From NCBI GenBank assembly GCA_015680685.1, contig MNCI01027022.1, forward strand, positions 223,078 to 287,077: 64,000 bases of DNA, written 5' to 3'. A program made the position numbers and the translations under genes. A model generated the notes under the pieces. The model worked only from the letters and a program-made list of their open reading frames with translations, was not told the origin of the DNA and did not search any database. Source of the DNA: Gnetum montanum. Its lineage: Eukaryota; Streptophyta; Gnetopsida; Gnetales; Gnetaceae. Positions 1 through 11,755 of this stretch are shown here, piece after piece. The stretch's first letter is position 1, and every line of letters begins with the position of its first letter.

Positions 1-59
1 ATAAAGGCAAGAAGATTAACAGATACAAGTGCTCTAATACTTCAAAGTTATCTATACTC

Positions 60-1960
60 ATTTGGATTCTTACACTCTAGATTTCACCTTCATCTTGCAT
101 TAGGACGAGCAGCTGTGATGGAGGGACATGGAAGGCAACATTGTGTTACCTCTCGACTAATCTGTTCTCACAATGATGTTGAACAATATCATAAAGTTGG
201 ACATTGTTGAACTTAATGTGGAGTACAAGGTTCAAGACCATACTTATCAAGATTATCATTTCATAGAGGCTCAATGGAAGAAAGATCGGCAATTGGAAGC
301 TCAATATGAGGCTTCAAAAGGCAAAATATTTTCTAACCACTTATTCTTGCAAACACACAAAGAAGGCAAGGACTTCTTTTCAAGTACCTCCTAATATATA
401 GATTCTCCTCCTCTCTTTGATAGGAAGATCCTTAACCAACAATTACGATCAACTATGGACAACCTTGGTGATGGGAAGAATGGGTTTCAAGATCAAGGGG
501 CCTCAAAAGATGGTAACCATAGCCATTCATCTAGAGGCAATGATAATGAAAAACTCTATGAGAAAGATAAAAATGGTGATTGGGGTAGGAACAAAAGAAG
601 AGGAGGCAGTAGGAATCATTGTGGTATTGATTCTCCTTCCTCTTGACCTTCATCATCATCCTCATCATTGTCCTACTTCAACTCCAATAGGAGAAGTAGA
701 GACTTAGACCATGAAAGAAGCAATAGAGATCGTAATGGAGATGAATGATGGAATAGGGATGATTGTAGATCCCACCAGGACAATAGGGACTAGGGGCATG
801 AGAAGCAGCAAGGGGATGAATGTCATAGAGAATGAAGACACAACAAGATTCATTGTAGGTATCATAGGCATGATAGGGATCAAAGAGACCATTATGATTA
901 CGATGAGCCCTTGCTAGCTACTAGAAACATGTTGAATATTTTAGAGGCTATTAGAATTTCCACCAAGAACTTGAAAGATAATTACATTAAATGTCTGTAT
1001 ATGAACAATAATCTCAAGTTTGAGAGAAGATATAATTCAAATCCATAGAATCATTTGCAAGCCTTCCATGATGCCTATGCCTTGCAAAATGTGGAGAATG
1101 AATGAAAAAAGCTAAAACTATTCCCAAGGACACTCATAAAGGAAGAAGAAAATTGGTACTAATCCTTGGAACTAGAATCTATTCAATGATGGAGTAAAAT
1201 GTTGAAGCTTTTTAATGACAAATACCAAACATATTCTAGAGTGTCTAATCTGAGGAGGAAAATCCAAGGATGGAAACAAGGTCCTCATGAGTCCGTAGAT
1301 GTGACCATGGGTAGGTACTACTCTTTGTTGCATTGATGTATAGGCCATAGATACTCTCAATGGGATCAGCTACGTCATATTATAGATGGGCTCAAAGTTA
1401 AGACAAGGAAAACCCTTGGGGTTTATGCCCAAGGAACACTTTTTGAGTTAAGGGCCCATCAGATTCAAAGGCTCTTTAAGTAAGTGGCTAAAGATGAGGA
1501 AGAGCTATAAAAATGAGAAAGTGTAGAAGAATACAATAGAGATCCCTCCATCTACAAAAGGAAAGTCCATTTCTATGAGAATGAGGAGGAGGCATCACTT
1601 GATAAAGTGGTGTAGAGGAAAACCTTGTTGATCCAAAAATTGTTACTAAACTATTGGCTAAGGTTGATAATATGTGGGACTCCTTGGATGAGAAGTTTCA
1701 AACTTCTTTGAAGATTGTAGAGGAATGTAGAGATCAAGGATATAGTGGTCATGAAAGAAGGAAGAAGAGGTATGCTGAATAGGAATATCATAAAAATAAG
1801 GGTAAAGTTGAAGTAGTTGAGGAGGTTGTAGATTCAGAAACTGATGGTGATGGATGTGACATCTACCAATATGAAGATCCCAAAAAATGTTTTCTTGTAT
1901 TATCACACTTACAAGAATCTAGGATATATGCTCTAAATCCTAGATTGGCGAAATAGTAAG
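60..1960 (+). pseudogene. gag: Element A gag (decayed)
   Basis: This is the structural capsid/nucleocapsid precursor of the retroelement. An N-terminal block (60-400) matches the D copy around 12050-12290. It is followed by a Ser run and an Arg/Asp/His-rich stretch (about 590-905), then the capsid-like core. The core starts at EPLLATRNMLNI (about 908) and includes NHLQAFHDAYALQN (about 1045) and FNDKYQTYSRVSNLRRKIQG (about 1210). A zinc-knuckle remnant at 1855 reads C-D-I-Y-Q-Y-E-D-P-K-K-C, so it has lost the second Cys and the His that element D keeps. Many in-frame stops, mostly at former Gln/Trp/Arg codons. Confidence 0.75.
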
Positions 1961-2600
1961 CACTCGTGCGATTGCCTTATCCACAAGGCAATTATCGACA
2001 GTAATTCCACCAACAAGTGAACTATCTAAGTGGAGTGTCGCCTCAACCTCAAGAGTAGTACTAGTAGTGGTAACATCCATAGTCATCGGGGATGCCACCT
2101 CCAAGGCAGTAGTACCCTTATCACCAACTTGATCCCTATGAGTACTATATTTAGCAGCCAGTCTCTTCACGTGATTTTTCTAGTCATGATTCCTTCCGAT
2201 GCCATCACTATGCTCTAGAGTACTATAGAGCACCTTCTCCAAGTTGGGGGGGGGGGGGGGGGNCTCAACATCCATCTATTCCTACACCACCATCATCAAC
2301 TCCTCTATGACCTACTCCATTCATGTAGGGAGAAATACCTGCCTAGCCATAGCAAAGAAACTGTACGAGGGTAGTAAATGTATAATTAGCTCGTTAGCCA
2401 AGTGGTTCTGAATCCAAGCCTTGCAAGAGGTTATTTTTTAGAAAAAATAGCCCCACAAAGCCCTCACAAACACCTGTAGCCATTAACCTTCCTACGTCAA
2501 CCTCTAGAAGTTCTATTGAGCAACCTTGAAACCAAAGTACTTCCCAATTGCATACTGTTATGTTGATCCATACAGTCACAAATTGGATCAAGACTAACCA
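1960..2600 (+). pseudogene. Element A Pro/Gln/Tyr-rich gag-pol linker
   Basis: A low-complexity coding remnant between the zinc knuckle and the protease. LPYPQGN near 1975 and PPPRQ...YPYHQLDPY near 2095 match the same interval in element D (13857-14010). It has no recognised catalytic domain. A run of 17 G followed by N (2246-2263) breaks it and looks like a sequencing or assembly fault. Confidence 0.55.
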
Positions 2601-2639
2601 TCTTCCAAGGAAGACATTTGATCCTAAGAGTCATCTTAT

Positions 2640-3000
2640 TTACTTAAAAATCACCAAAAATGAACCATGTAAGACTCTTTTAGATTCAGGTTCTAAAGTT
2701 AATTTGATATCATAAGAAATGTACAAAGCCTGTAACTTGCCTCCATTGAAAAAGAATAACATCAGATTGGAGCTGACAAACTAATTCATCACTGTTCCTT
2801 TGGGATTGGTGAAAGAAATTATGACCACTATTTATGAATGGTCCTATCCTCCTGATTTCTTGGCGTTCCATGTGAAGAATTACAAAAGGGACTTTTCTAT
2901 CATCATGGAAAGAGCATGGCTAAGCACCATTGATACTAGATTGGCAATTCAAGACCTTTCCTTGGAAATTTTCAAGGAAATGAATTTGGAAAGATAGAGA
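2640..3000 (+). pseudogene. pol: Element A aspartic protease domain
   Basis: The active-site motif LLDSG is visible around 2677, within NEPCKTLLDSGSKVNLIS, followed by a retropepsin-like fold segment ending in FSIIMERAWLSTID (about 2890-2935). This is the D-S/T-G motif of retroviral-type proteases that cut the polyprotein. Two stops lie just after the active site (about 2715 and 2782), and the readable segment resumes at 2800. The D copy at 14559 is the intact reference. High similarity to D and B supports the assignment. Confidence 0.75.
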
Positions 3001-3480
3001 AGAAAAGGGTTCCATGCATTGCATATAGTGACACAGGGTGCCACTGCATGCAAAGACTATGTACCATCAAAGGTACATCCCTTTAAGCATGCACTTAGTG
3101 TGTAGTGATAATAGAGATTTCAAGGTGTTTGTACGTAGTAGCCACTAAGTAGGAGGGTACCTAGTGTCTAGCCATAGATAATAAGGCTAGATGAATAATA
3201 TGCATGAAACTAGTTGAGAACCTTACAAGTTCATACATTGAAAGTATGGACAAGTTGGAGTAGATTCATCACCAGCTTTCTAATGAAAAAAGTGAGATCA
3301 ATTGGGGAGAGTTGGAGATCTCTGAAGATTTCAAGTAAGAGCCCCTTGAGCTAAAGGCTCTACTGGTAGAAATGAAATATTATTTCTTAAACAATGGCAA
3401 GCTATTTATTATCAATACCACACTTGCTCATGTATAGAAGAAGAAATTGTTGGAAGTTATGAACAAATGGTCATAAAAAT
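3000..3480 (+). pseudogene. pol: Element A pre-RT spacer of pol
   Basis: The region between protease and RT. The segment near 3340-3390 reads EPLELKALLVEMKYYFL and corresponds to the 'ELKPLP..L.Y.FL' block that precedes RT in Athila-type pol proteins. The D copy reads LELKPLPAHLEYVFL. Several stops; no catalytic role is assigned. Confidence 0.6.
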
Positions 3481-4270
3481 TCGCTTGGTCATATGATGAG
3501 TTAATAGGAATTGATCCTAGGATATGCCAACACAAAACTTATATAAACTCCTCCATCAAACCAAAGGGGTAGTTGAAAAGACACTTGAATCCAAAGCTCA
3601 AGAAAATTTTCAGGGAGGAAATTGAACCACTCCTCAAGGTTGGGTTCATTTATCCCATTGCAAATAGTAAGTGGATCAGTCCTCTTATGATTTCACCAAA
3701 GGAAGGAGAAAAGTGGAGAGTTTGTATAGACTTTTGGCTATTGAATATGGTCACTTACAAAGATCATTTTCCATTGCCATTTGTTAACAAAGTGCTAGAT
3801 ACCATTGCAGGGCATTATTACTACAACTTTTTGGATGGTTATAGTGGCTACAAATAGATTCAAATTGCATTGGAAGATAAGGCCAAGATAACATTCACAA
3901 GTCCTTGGGAAACTTTTACATACAAAAAAATGCTTTTTGGCTTGTGTAATGTGGCTAGCATATTTCAATTTTTGGTCCTAAGCATCTTCCAACAATACAT
4001 TGGTAGCAAGGTAGAAGTCTTCATGGATGAATTCTCTCCCTATGGGGCTACATTTGAGTAGGCATTGGACTACCTTAAGTAAGTTCTTCAATACGTTGTG
4101 GAGACAAACTTGAGCCTCAATTGGTAAAAGAGCTACCTGATATCCAAGATGGAATTGTCTTGGGGCATAGGATTTCAAACAAAGGAATCGAGGTAGACCT
4201 AAAGAAAATAAGGATGACCTAAGGAATAACCAGACAACCAAAAACCAAAAAAGATGTGAGGTCATTCCTT
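3480..4270 (+). pseudogene. pol: Element A reverse transcriptase domain
   Basis: RT motifs are present in order: LNPKLKKIFREEIEPLLKVG (about 3585), WRVCIDFWLLN (about 3715), motif A FLDGYSGYK (3829), GLCNVASIFQ (about 3940) and the active-site box VFMDEFSPYG (about 4016). The usual gypsy box is FMDD. Here the second catalytic Asp is Glu, so the enzyme would be dead or impaired even without the stops (for example at 3855). RT copies the element RNA into cDNA. Confidence 0.85.
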
Positions 4271-4399
4271 GGCCACACTGGTCACTATAGGTGCTTCATT
4301 GAAAACTTCTCAAAGATCACTAAGCTATTGGTGAAGTTCACAAAGAAAGATGCACCATTCGCTTGGACCAAGGAATGTGAGAACACATTCAATAGTTGA

Positions 4400-4760
4400 A
4401 AAAGAAACTCATTGAAACCCTAATTCTACAAGTACTAGACTAGTCCAGGCCATTTCACATCATGAGAGATGCATTGAATTATGCCTTCGAAGCTATGCTA
4501 ACATAGATGGATGATCAGAAATGTCCATATTAAATCCACTTTATAAGTAGAAGCATTGTGGGTGCACAGATCAACTAGACCATCACTGAAAAAGAGCTTA
4601 TGATAGTGGTGTACGTGTTAGAGACATTCAGGTACTATGTCCTTGGATACAAAGTTTTTATGCACATCAACCATAGTGCCATTTAGTTTCTGATGAATAA
4701 GCCAATGGTTGACTAAAATGGGACTGAGAATATGGTGGCTAATCACTTGTATTAGTTGAG
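4400..4760 (+). pseudogene. pol: Element A RNase H domain
   Basis: The gypsy RNase H signature ITEKELMIVVYVLETFRYYV (about 4575-4635) and FHIMRDALNYAF (about 4450) are recognisable. RNase H removes template RNA during reverse transcription. The D copy reads TTEKELMAVVFALEKFRHYV. Several stops interrupt the frame. Confidence 0.75.
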
Positions 4761-4859
4761 ATGGGACATCAAAGAGGAAGAGAGCCCATTTTCTAATTAA
4801 TTTCTTGGTGAACTTCTCTTTGCTAATACTATTAATTCTCAAAACCCTATAGAAACAAA

Positions 4860-6090
4860 CTGATATGAGCACATCCTCTCCTATCTACTCACACAAGAGA
4901 TGCCACAGGAGTGGGACCATAGGAAGAAACAATAGTTTCTTCATTAGATGACTTGGTATGATGGTGTATCCTTGATGTAGATCAACTTTAAGTCCTCCAA
5001 GATACACACGAAGGTCCTTGTGGGGCCACTATGCTAGGAGGTGAACAACTATTAAGATACTCATGCTAGGTTATTATTGGCCTACAATCTTTAGGGATGT
5101 CCATTACTTCTTTTGTTCCTGTGATAGATGCCAATGTGACAAAGGGATGAACACATGTAAGAAAGGGCCTTAATAGTGGATCCAACCACTGGAGCCTTTT
5201 AATATTTTGGGGATTATCTTCATGGGGCCCATCAACGCCATGTCAAATGGAAAAGCCTACATCATTGTGGCTATTAACTACTATACCAAATGGGTTGAAG
5301 CTTTTGCTATCATCGACTGTTCATCCTCTACAACAACATAGTTTGTAAAAAACAATGTTGTAAATAGGTTTGGTGTGCCATAGGCATTGATTTCAAATAA
5401 TGAAACACACTTTATTGATGCCACTTTTGGGAAGCTCATGTAATGCTTGGGGGTTGAACAGAAATTAATAACTCCATACCACCCCCAGCCAATGGTCAAG
5501 CTGAGGTCACCAATAGGGAAATTACCAAAATACTAACATGTACAGTTAGTAAATATAGGAAGGACTAGAGTAATAAACTCAATGATGCTCTTTGGGCTTA
5601 TAATTCATTATGTAAACTTCCTATTGGTTATTCTCCCTATGAGTTAGTGTAAGAAAAACTTCCAATTCTTCCCATCCAAGCTAAGCTCCATTGGACCTAA
5701 GTCTAGCCCAAAAAAAAAAATAACTAATGAATCTTAACACTAGATGAGAATAGATTAGTGGCCCTATCATTGAATGAAGTGTACAAGGCACATAATAAAT
5801 AATTCCAAGACCTTAGAATAAGAAAAGTAAAGTTTCAACTAGGAGATAAGGTGCTCTACTAGAACCCCATGCATGTCCCTCAACGTACTAAGTTTTGAAT
5901 GTAATGGGAGGGCCCTTACATCATATATGAAACTTTCCCATCTAGGACCATGATGATATACCATCCTAATATCCTAAATAAAATATTATTAGTCAACATC
6001 CAACAACTTAAGCCTTTCCTAGAGACAAGAACAACTAGTGGGAATAATGCCTCAACTAATGGCCAAGCAAACTCAATCTTTTGAATCTCT
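4860..6090 (+). pseudogene. pol: Element A integrase domain
   Basis: This continues pol and matches the integrase regions of D and B. The zinc-binding HHCC-like part is near 5040-5150. The core contains IIFMGPIN (about 5212) where D and B have IDFMGP, and SNNETHF (about 5394) where they have a DNGTHF motif, so both catalytic Asp residues are lost. The third residue is kept as Glu (GQAEVTNRE, about 5495), reached after a one-base frameshift. The C-terminal part runs to about 6090. Confidence 0.75.
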
Positions 6091-6800
6091 CCCCTCCAAC
6101 TTAATCATGGAAAGGATGGCCGACCATGCTAACATCCTATGAAGTTGCTCCTCAATTTTTTAATTTTTTTTTGGTTTTATGCCATTTTTCATATGTGTCC
6201 CATTTTCTTGAAAATTTTACAATTTATTTTATATTTTACTTTATTTGAAATGTCTTACATTTCTTTTTCTTCTTTATCATGTTGAACACAACTACTAATT
6301 ACTGGTGCTTAATTGAATTCTATTATTAAATTGATTGCTTAATGACTAGATTTCTTCATTGAATTTTGGCCTTGACTAACGGGACATTGGTTTTCACATG
6401 GTACTAGGCAATGAGCCCATGACATTCATCCATTCCACTAAAAATTCAGGGTATTTCTCTTGTTTTGGAGGCATGGGGTTCTTTCTAAATGATAACTTAG
6501 AATAAACTGATCACCTTGGTGCTTCTCAGACTTGGAACGAATCAAGTGGATTTGGCGAGGATATGGCTTCAAGAAAATTTGACATCTTTTATACCTACCT
6601 ACTATCTAGAGTTATGTGGGTATTTTCATCAATTTGTCATCATTCTTAATGTTGACCAATAACAAGAAGCAATGTCTTTGCATGGTGTAGTTCCCATGAA
6701 AAAAATGAGAATTCAAAGCATACCCCTTAGACAAATAATGGGCTACAAGCGTTGGTTATGGGGTAGGAAAGACATGTTACCCATGCTTGAAGGCATCCCT
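6090..6800 (+). other. Element A pol-ORF2 interval (non-coding)
   Basis: No gene is supported. It begins with a weak polypurine-like sequence near 6102 and T-rich DNA. It then shares blocks with the same interval in D (18060-19720), B (45000-47220) and C (37390-39350). One is the 'gcatggtgtagttccc' and 'attcaaagcataccccttaga' pair (about 6677-6730; D copies at 18858 and 18920). Another is 'aagacatgttacccatgc' (6770; B copy at 45661). The interval is cut off by the junction with element H. Confidence 0.6.
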
Positions 6801-8400
6801 GTAAGGTCCTCTTCAATTCTTACTTCTCTTTTCTTCTCATTTCAACTTCCCTTCTTCTTTGGCCTCCTATTCAATCAGCCTTTGAATATTATGGGCCTAC
6901 ATTTCAAAGATCTTCCTTGGGCATAGACCCTAAGGGTTTTCCTTGTCTTATTCTAAATTCCATCTATGATATGACAAAGTTTTTCCCTTTGAAAGTATTT
7001 ATGGACTGGGCATTGGTGTAATAAAGAGTAGTACCTACCTAGGGTTGCATCCAAAGACTTATGATTTCCCTATTTTCATCCTTGGATCTGCTTGTGCAAG
7101 TTAGACACTTTGGAGTACATTTAATATTTGTCATTAAATAGTTCTAACATGGTACTTCATTGGAAAATAGATTCTAGTTCCAATGACCGATACCAACTTT
7201 CTACTTCTTTGATGAATGTCCTTGGGAATAATTTAAGTTTCTACCATTCATTTTTTATGTTCTAGAAGAAACATGCATCATAAAAGGCTTTGAGATGATT
7301 TTGAGGATATGCATTATATCCCCCTTACAACCTAGGGATATTATTCATATCCAAACTCTTAATCCTACAACCTTTTTGATATGTTGTGGGAATTCTCACT
7401 ATCTCCAAAATATTAATCATATTTCTAGAAGCCAATAAAGGCTCATCATAGTCATTTTGTTCACTGTGGTCCCTTTCATGACTATGACACCTATGATGAG
7501 TCCTACTGTGACTTTTCTTTGGATGGTGTTCTTCTTCCCCTTGTGGTTGTCTCCGCCTTCAATCTTAATCATTTTGGCAAGATCTTTGTTCATCTGCATC
7601 CTGCCATTCATCTTCATCCTGGTCCTGACTGCTCCTCCTTTTATCTCAGCCTTGACTCCTCTTATTAAAGTTGAATGATGAAGAGGATGATGAGGGTAAA
7701 GAAGGAGAACTAGGAGGGTGAAGAAGGAGAACTAGGAGAATGGTGCCTACTAATCCTTCTCCTTTGGTCCCTATCCTAGTCCTTTTGTTTCTCTTTTTCC
7801 TACTCCCTATCATTCTCCTTACCTTTAGACGAATGACTAGGATTTATATCCTTTGAGACTCCTTGATCTCGAGATCCTATCTTCCGATCACCAAGGTTTT
7901 TCAAAGTTGACTATAACTATTGGTGAAGGGTGTCCTCCTCAAAGAAAGGAGGAGAATCTATATATTGGAATTAGCTAGAAAATAAATCCTTTCCCTCTTT
8001 ATGTTTCTACAAGAATAATTATGTCAAGATCCTCTTACCCTTAGAGGCTTCATGACATGCTTCCATGTGCCAATATATCTTATGCTAGACATTTGTAGGT
8101 TGATAGTCTCGGTAGGTGTGGTCTAAGACCTCATATTCTTCATTGAGTGTTACAATGCCAAATTTGATAAGACTGACCATCAACATTTTAGGAATGGATC
8201 AATTAGGAGGCACTACAATGTTGCCTTCCATGTCTCTCCAATGCATCTATTCATCTTGATGAAGGATGAAAGTAATCCAAATTATAAAGATCCAGATGGG
8301 CATAGACAACCTTCAATTTTTGGGGCTTCTTTGGTGCTCCCTGTCATTGATTATATTCTCCTATATTTGGTGGAGACTTGTCCCTATGAGAAGAGGCCAT
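6800..8400 (-). pseudogene. gag: Element H gag (decayed)
   Basis: The reverse complement matches gag of A and D. The N-terminal block lies near 8380-8200 (GDMEGN-like, compare D at 12113). The Ser-rich and Arg/Asp/His-rich linker lies near 7850-7450. It ends in YDEPLLASRNMINILE (about 7460-7410), followed by the capsid core near 7350-7000 and TRKTLRVYAQG-like sequence near 6945-6905. Stops and frameshifts are frequent. Confidence 0.7.
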
Positions 8401-8554
8401 ATTAGTTATATATAAAAATAGTATGCCTTTGGTACTTTAATTCTTTAACTATTTTCCTGATTGGATGATAGTGGGTCATTATGATTTTATCTTTATAACA
8501 TCTTTATATAAATTCATAGTCTATTACTAGTAAGCACCCTTAGTTAAACTAAAT

Positions 8555-8573
8555 TGCTTAGCAATGGCACCAA
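8555..8573 (-). other. Primer-binding site of element H
   Basis: Directly inside the LTR, the minus strand reads TTGGTGCCATTGCTAAGCA. This is a decayed version of the TTGGCGCCGTTGCCGGGGA type found in Athila-like elements, generally assigned to tRNA-Asp. The same position in D, B and C carries the same kind of sequence. Confidence 0.65.
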
Positions 8574-9473
8574 TGATAAGTAGCGGGTATCCTCTACACC
8601 CAACAATATGAATCATAAGCATTCACTAGTGATCTAATTGAATTCGGTAGACTTAGTTCCTAGGTTGCCTATGGTCTTAAATCATGAATCAAGAGATTGT
8701 ATGATTATTATCTTCTTAACTCATACTTGTGTTAATGGTACGTATGGTTAAATGTGAGTTAGGGCACATGATGCATATTTGTTAAGTATTATATATACAC
8801 ATATATTTCTATCCTAATGGCTAAGTGAATGGATGGTGATTTAACAATTAACTATCTTACTAATCAGCTAGTCTAGTAACTAACTATCCTAATGTAAAGT
8901 AACCATCCCCACTTGCCGTATACATCTCAAGCTAGTATTAACACTACTAGGTTGCCAAGTGGCTATTACTAGGCATACTAAATTTCCACTACTGGGATTA
9001 ACAAGCACAATATGTGATGCTTGAAGTGTTCATACTTATGTACTTATGTTAAGTACAATAATTAATTAAAACTGTGAATGTAAATTACATTAAAAGTAAA
9101 ATGATAATAGTAAAGAGTAAACTCATCTATGTGCTACAATGAATATAAGAAATCTTGACTTTATTGTCATTCATGCCAATGCATTCAAGTACATGGCATT
9201 CAAATAAAGCACTATACAATCTCTTAAATTCACACTGCAAGCACTCAAAGGGAAAATATTCTAACTCTGGAGAAACACAGTTGCAAGAGCTTGGCTAGGC
9301 TATGAATTCTAAGTTTCATAAATATGGGTGGTTGTTGCATTTATATAGGCACTGCCTGAATCAATGTCGATGCATCTAGGTCAACACATCTAACTATGCA
9401 TTGACGAGGATATATTGATGGGGCTACATTAATGCATGTCCATTGACACAGCTTGTCTAAGCATGACTTATCA
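8574..9473 (-). repeat. 5' LTR of element H
   Basis: About 900 bp. On the minus strand it starts TGATAAGTCATG (9473) and ends in ...CTTATCA (8574). A TATA-like 'ctatataaatg' lies near 9345. Similarity to the solo LTR at 23466-24305 and to D's LTRs marks the family. Confidence 0.75.
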
Positions 9474-9719
9474 CATAGTAAACTTACCAAACTATGAAGC
9501 TACAACTGATCATGAAGAAAGCATCAATGCTAGTAAAGAAGAAAGGAATATAACACAAAAGTGGTATAGAGAATGTGAACAAACCATTAAGAGTGTAGGT
9601 ACCTAGGCCAACTTAGACATAAATGAACTATAACTTATGAGAAGCCAATACAAAAAATTACACAATAATGATATTATAGTTAATGTTACGATGTCAAATA
9701 AAGAGATTTCAAAGACTGT

Positions 9720-10832
9720 AGGAGAAGCATTTACTATGAATCATTAGAATAAGGATATGGAGGCTGAAATAGCCATGATGGAATAAGGAGAAGTGTGGGA
9801 GTTATTTCCATATCCTAAGGGTTGACAACCTATTACAAATTGGTAGGTCATTATGAACAAACTTAAGGAAAATGAAATACTTTATAAGTATAAGGTTAGA
9901 TTGGTAGCTAAAAATTTTTCTTAAATAAAAGGGATAGACTATGAGGAGACATTTGCCCCTACTACTCATATGATCACATTTTAAATAAGCATATTATTTT
10001 CAACTAAGATGAAGTGCCAAATTCATCAAATTAATGTTAAGTTAGCATTGTTCTTGAATAATTTTAAGAAGAAATATACAAGGATCAACCAATAGGAGTC
10101 ATAAAAGATGAGAAGATGGTGTGTAAGTTACCAAAATAAATTTATGAATTAAAATGGGCTGTAAAAGTTTGGTATCAAAAGATTAATTAGTTTCTAATCA
10201 ACCATGAATTTAGTAACTTACAGTAGGATAATAACTTCTACATATTCAAGGAGAAAATAACATCACAAATGATCTTAGCCTTCCACATGGATGATATAAT
10301 TGTACATGTAATCAACTTGAAAATTGTTGAATAGTTTAAGCATCAACTCTCATTATAGTTTGATATTCCTAATCTTGGCCTAACACATCATTACTTGGAA
10401 ATGGAACTTTATTAGATGATAGGTGACATAACACTTTTCTAAATCAAATATATGACAAATTTATTCGAAAAGTATAATATGAAGGATTACAAAGAATGGT
10501 ACATTCCGATGACACTAGGATTCAAGATTAACATCACTCAAGAGGCAATTGATACTAACCAATATAAATAAGTTATTGGAGTACTTACATGCCTTATAAA
10601 TATGAGACCATATATACAATATATTACGAATCAACTAGCAGCGACAAAGTAGAACTCAAATCATCATCATATGCAAGCAATATGCAATATGCCTAATCCT
10701 ACAATACCTTAAGAATATATTGTCTTATAGATTGGTATTCATAGGAGCTTCACCAAAAGTTAGTGAAGTATATGTTGATGCAAACTAGAGAGGTAACACA
10801 ATGAAAAGAAGTTCAAGAATTGGATTTCTTAT
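9720..10832 (+). pseudogene. pol: Element E copia reverse transcriptase, 5' part of RNase H
   Basis: Copia RT landmarks are readable across frames: NWWVIMNKLKENEILYKYKV (about 9838), RLVAKNFS (about 9898), KGIDYEETFAPTT (about 9930) and an active-site region with HMDDIIVHV (about 10285). Before D's insertion point the frame gives SEVYVDAN and RSSRIGFLI (about 10762-10830), the start of copia RNase H. Stops are common. Confidence 0.8.
10828..10832 (+). other. Target-site duplication of element D, left copy
   Basis: CTTAT directly left of D's 5' LTR. It is repeated exactly at 23184-23188, directly right of D's 3' LTR. 5 bp is the usual gypsy length. Confidence 0.9.
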
Positions 10833-11736
10833 TGATGAAGCGCTAAACAGTCGATGCATCGACTAGGCTGTGTATACGGGGCCCCGTATACGCAGCCGCA
10901 TTGACGTGGCCCCGTTGACACATTTGTCCATGCGTCTATGTGGCCCCATTTACGCGGAGCCTGTTCTAGCCTATAAATAAGTGTGCTTCTGCCACATTAG
11001 GTACCTTTTTGGTAGTTGTAGCAGAGCTCTTGTAGTTTGTTTTTGCGAGAGTTAGAATATTTTCCAAGTGCCCTTAGTAGGTGTAAGAAAGGTGTCCGAC
11101 TCTTTATTCGAGTGCTGATGTACCTGAACCATTGGCGTGAACAACAATAAAGATGAGCTTTTCAAGCATTCTTTGCAGCAATTGGAGTTAGTCATTTGAT
11201 GCATTTAATAGTTTAATATTTCTATGCTTTAATAATTCCTTAAGTTTTTGTTGTTATTACTTTAATCGCCATCACTCTCTTATAGTTTGTAAAAACAATA
11301 AGTACAACCATCTCAAACATAAACCCAACACTTAGCAACCTAGTGACGCTTAACATCTGGTAACCCAGTAGTGGCTAGGGGATGCTCAAGATGTGCATGG
11401 AAGATGGGATCAAATACTTATGCTAGGAAGAGTTAAGATATAGATTAGGATAACTATAGATTACATAGTATTCCATTCATTACTTTCCATTTCAAGAATT
11501 AGCCGCTAGAAGATAAAGTGAAAAATCCATAAAAATCATTTGCCTCAATCTCACTTAACCATCACAATTAGAACATCACAAGTGAGGTTGGGAAGACAAT
11601 GACTGTTCTAACCCAAGGTTTTGCTAGTTAGGGTTTGGTGTATGTAAAGTGCTTACAGTCTACGGAATTCGATCGAGTCACGTGTGAACGCCCGTGATTC
11701 GCATGGTTGGGCATAGGGGTACCTCGTTGCTGATCA
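10833..11736 (+). repeat. 5' LTR of element D
   Basis: 904 bp, TGATGAAG...CTGATCA. U3 starts with two perfect palindromes: 16 bp at 10849-10864 (AGTCGATGCATCGACT) and 20 bp at 10872-10891 (GTATACGGGGCCCCGTATAC). TATA box 'cctataaataag' near 10971. A polyadenylation-type 'aataaagatgag' lies near 11147. The partner LTR is at 22293. Confidence 0.95.
10971..10982 (+). promoter_or_regulatory. TATA box of element D 5' LTR
   Basis: CCTATAAATAAG, conserved in the 3' LTR (about 22418) and in the equivalent place in the LTRs of C (34437) and B (about 28808 and 29087). Confidence 0.7.
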
Positions 11737-11755
11737 TTGGCATCGTTGCTAGGGA
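11737..11755 (+). other. Primer-binding site of element D
   Basis: TTGGCATCGTTGCTAGGGA directly after the LTR. It is a 3-mismatch version of TTGGCGCCGTTGCCGGGGA, the site type used by Athila/Tat-like gypsy elements (usually assigned to tRNA-Asp). Confidence 0.75.

Larger units (their letters stand above)
1..6800 (+). mobile_element. Element A: 5'-truncated gypsy (Athila/Tat-like) retrotransposon
   Basis: The window opens inside the N-terminal part of a gag gene and runs through gag, a Pro/Gln-rich linker, protease, RT, RNase H, integrase and the start of the pol-ORF2 interval. The order protease-RT-RNase H-integrase is that of Ty3/gypsy elements. The 5' LTR lies outside the window. At about 6800 the sequence switches to minus-strand gag of a relative (element H), so A's ORF2 and 3' LTR are missing. 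Stops and frameshifts occur throughout and the element is not functional. Confidence 0.85.
6800..9473 (-). mobile_element. Element H: truncated minus-strand gypsy, gag plus 5' LTR
   Basis: Read on the minus strand: a 5' LTR (9473 down to 8574), a primer-binding site, then gag down to about 6800, where it meets plus-strand element A. Pol, ORF2 and the 3' LTR are absent. The LTR is followed at 9474 by copia element E. H is a relative of D: the LTR ends and gag features match. Confidence 0.8.

Noticed and set aside
2246-2263. Run of 17 G followed by N as a G-quadruplex element
   Set aside because: A single long homopolymer ending in an ambiguous base inside a decayed coding linker is most likely a sequencing or assembly fault.
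11737-11755. Primer-binding sites as tRNA gene fragments
   Set aside because: Each lies directly next to an LTR end and has only the 18-19 nt expected for a primer site, without tRNA arms.
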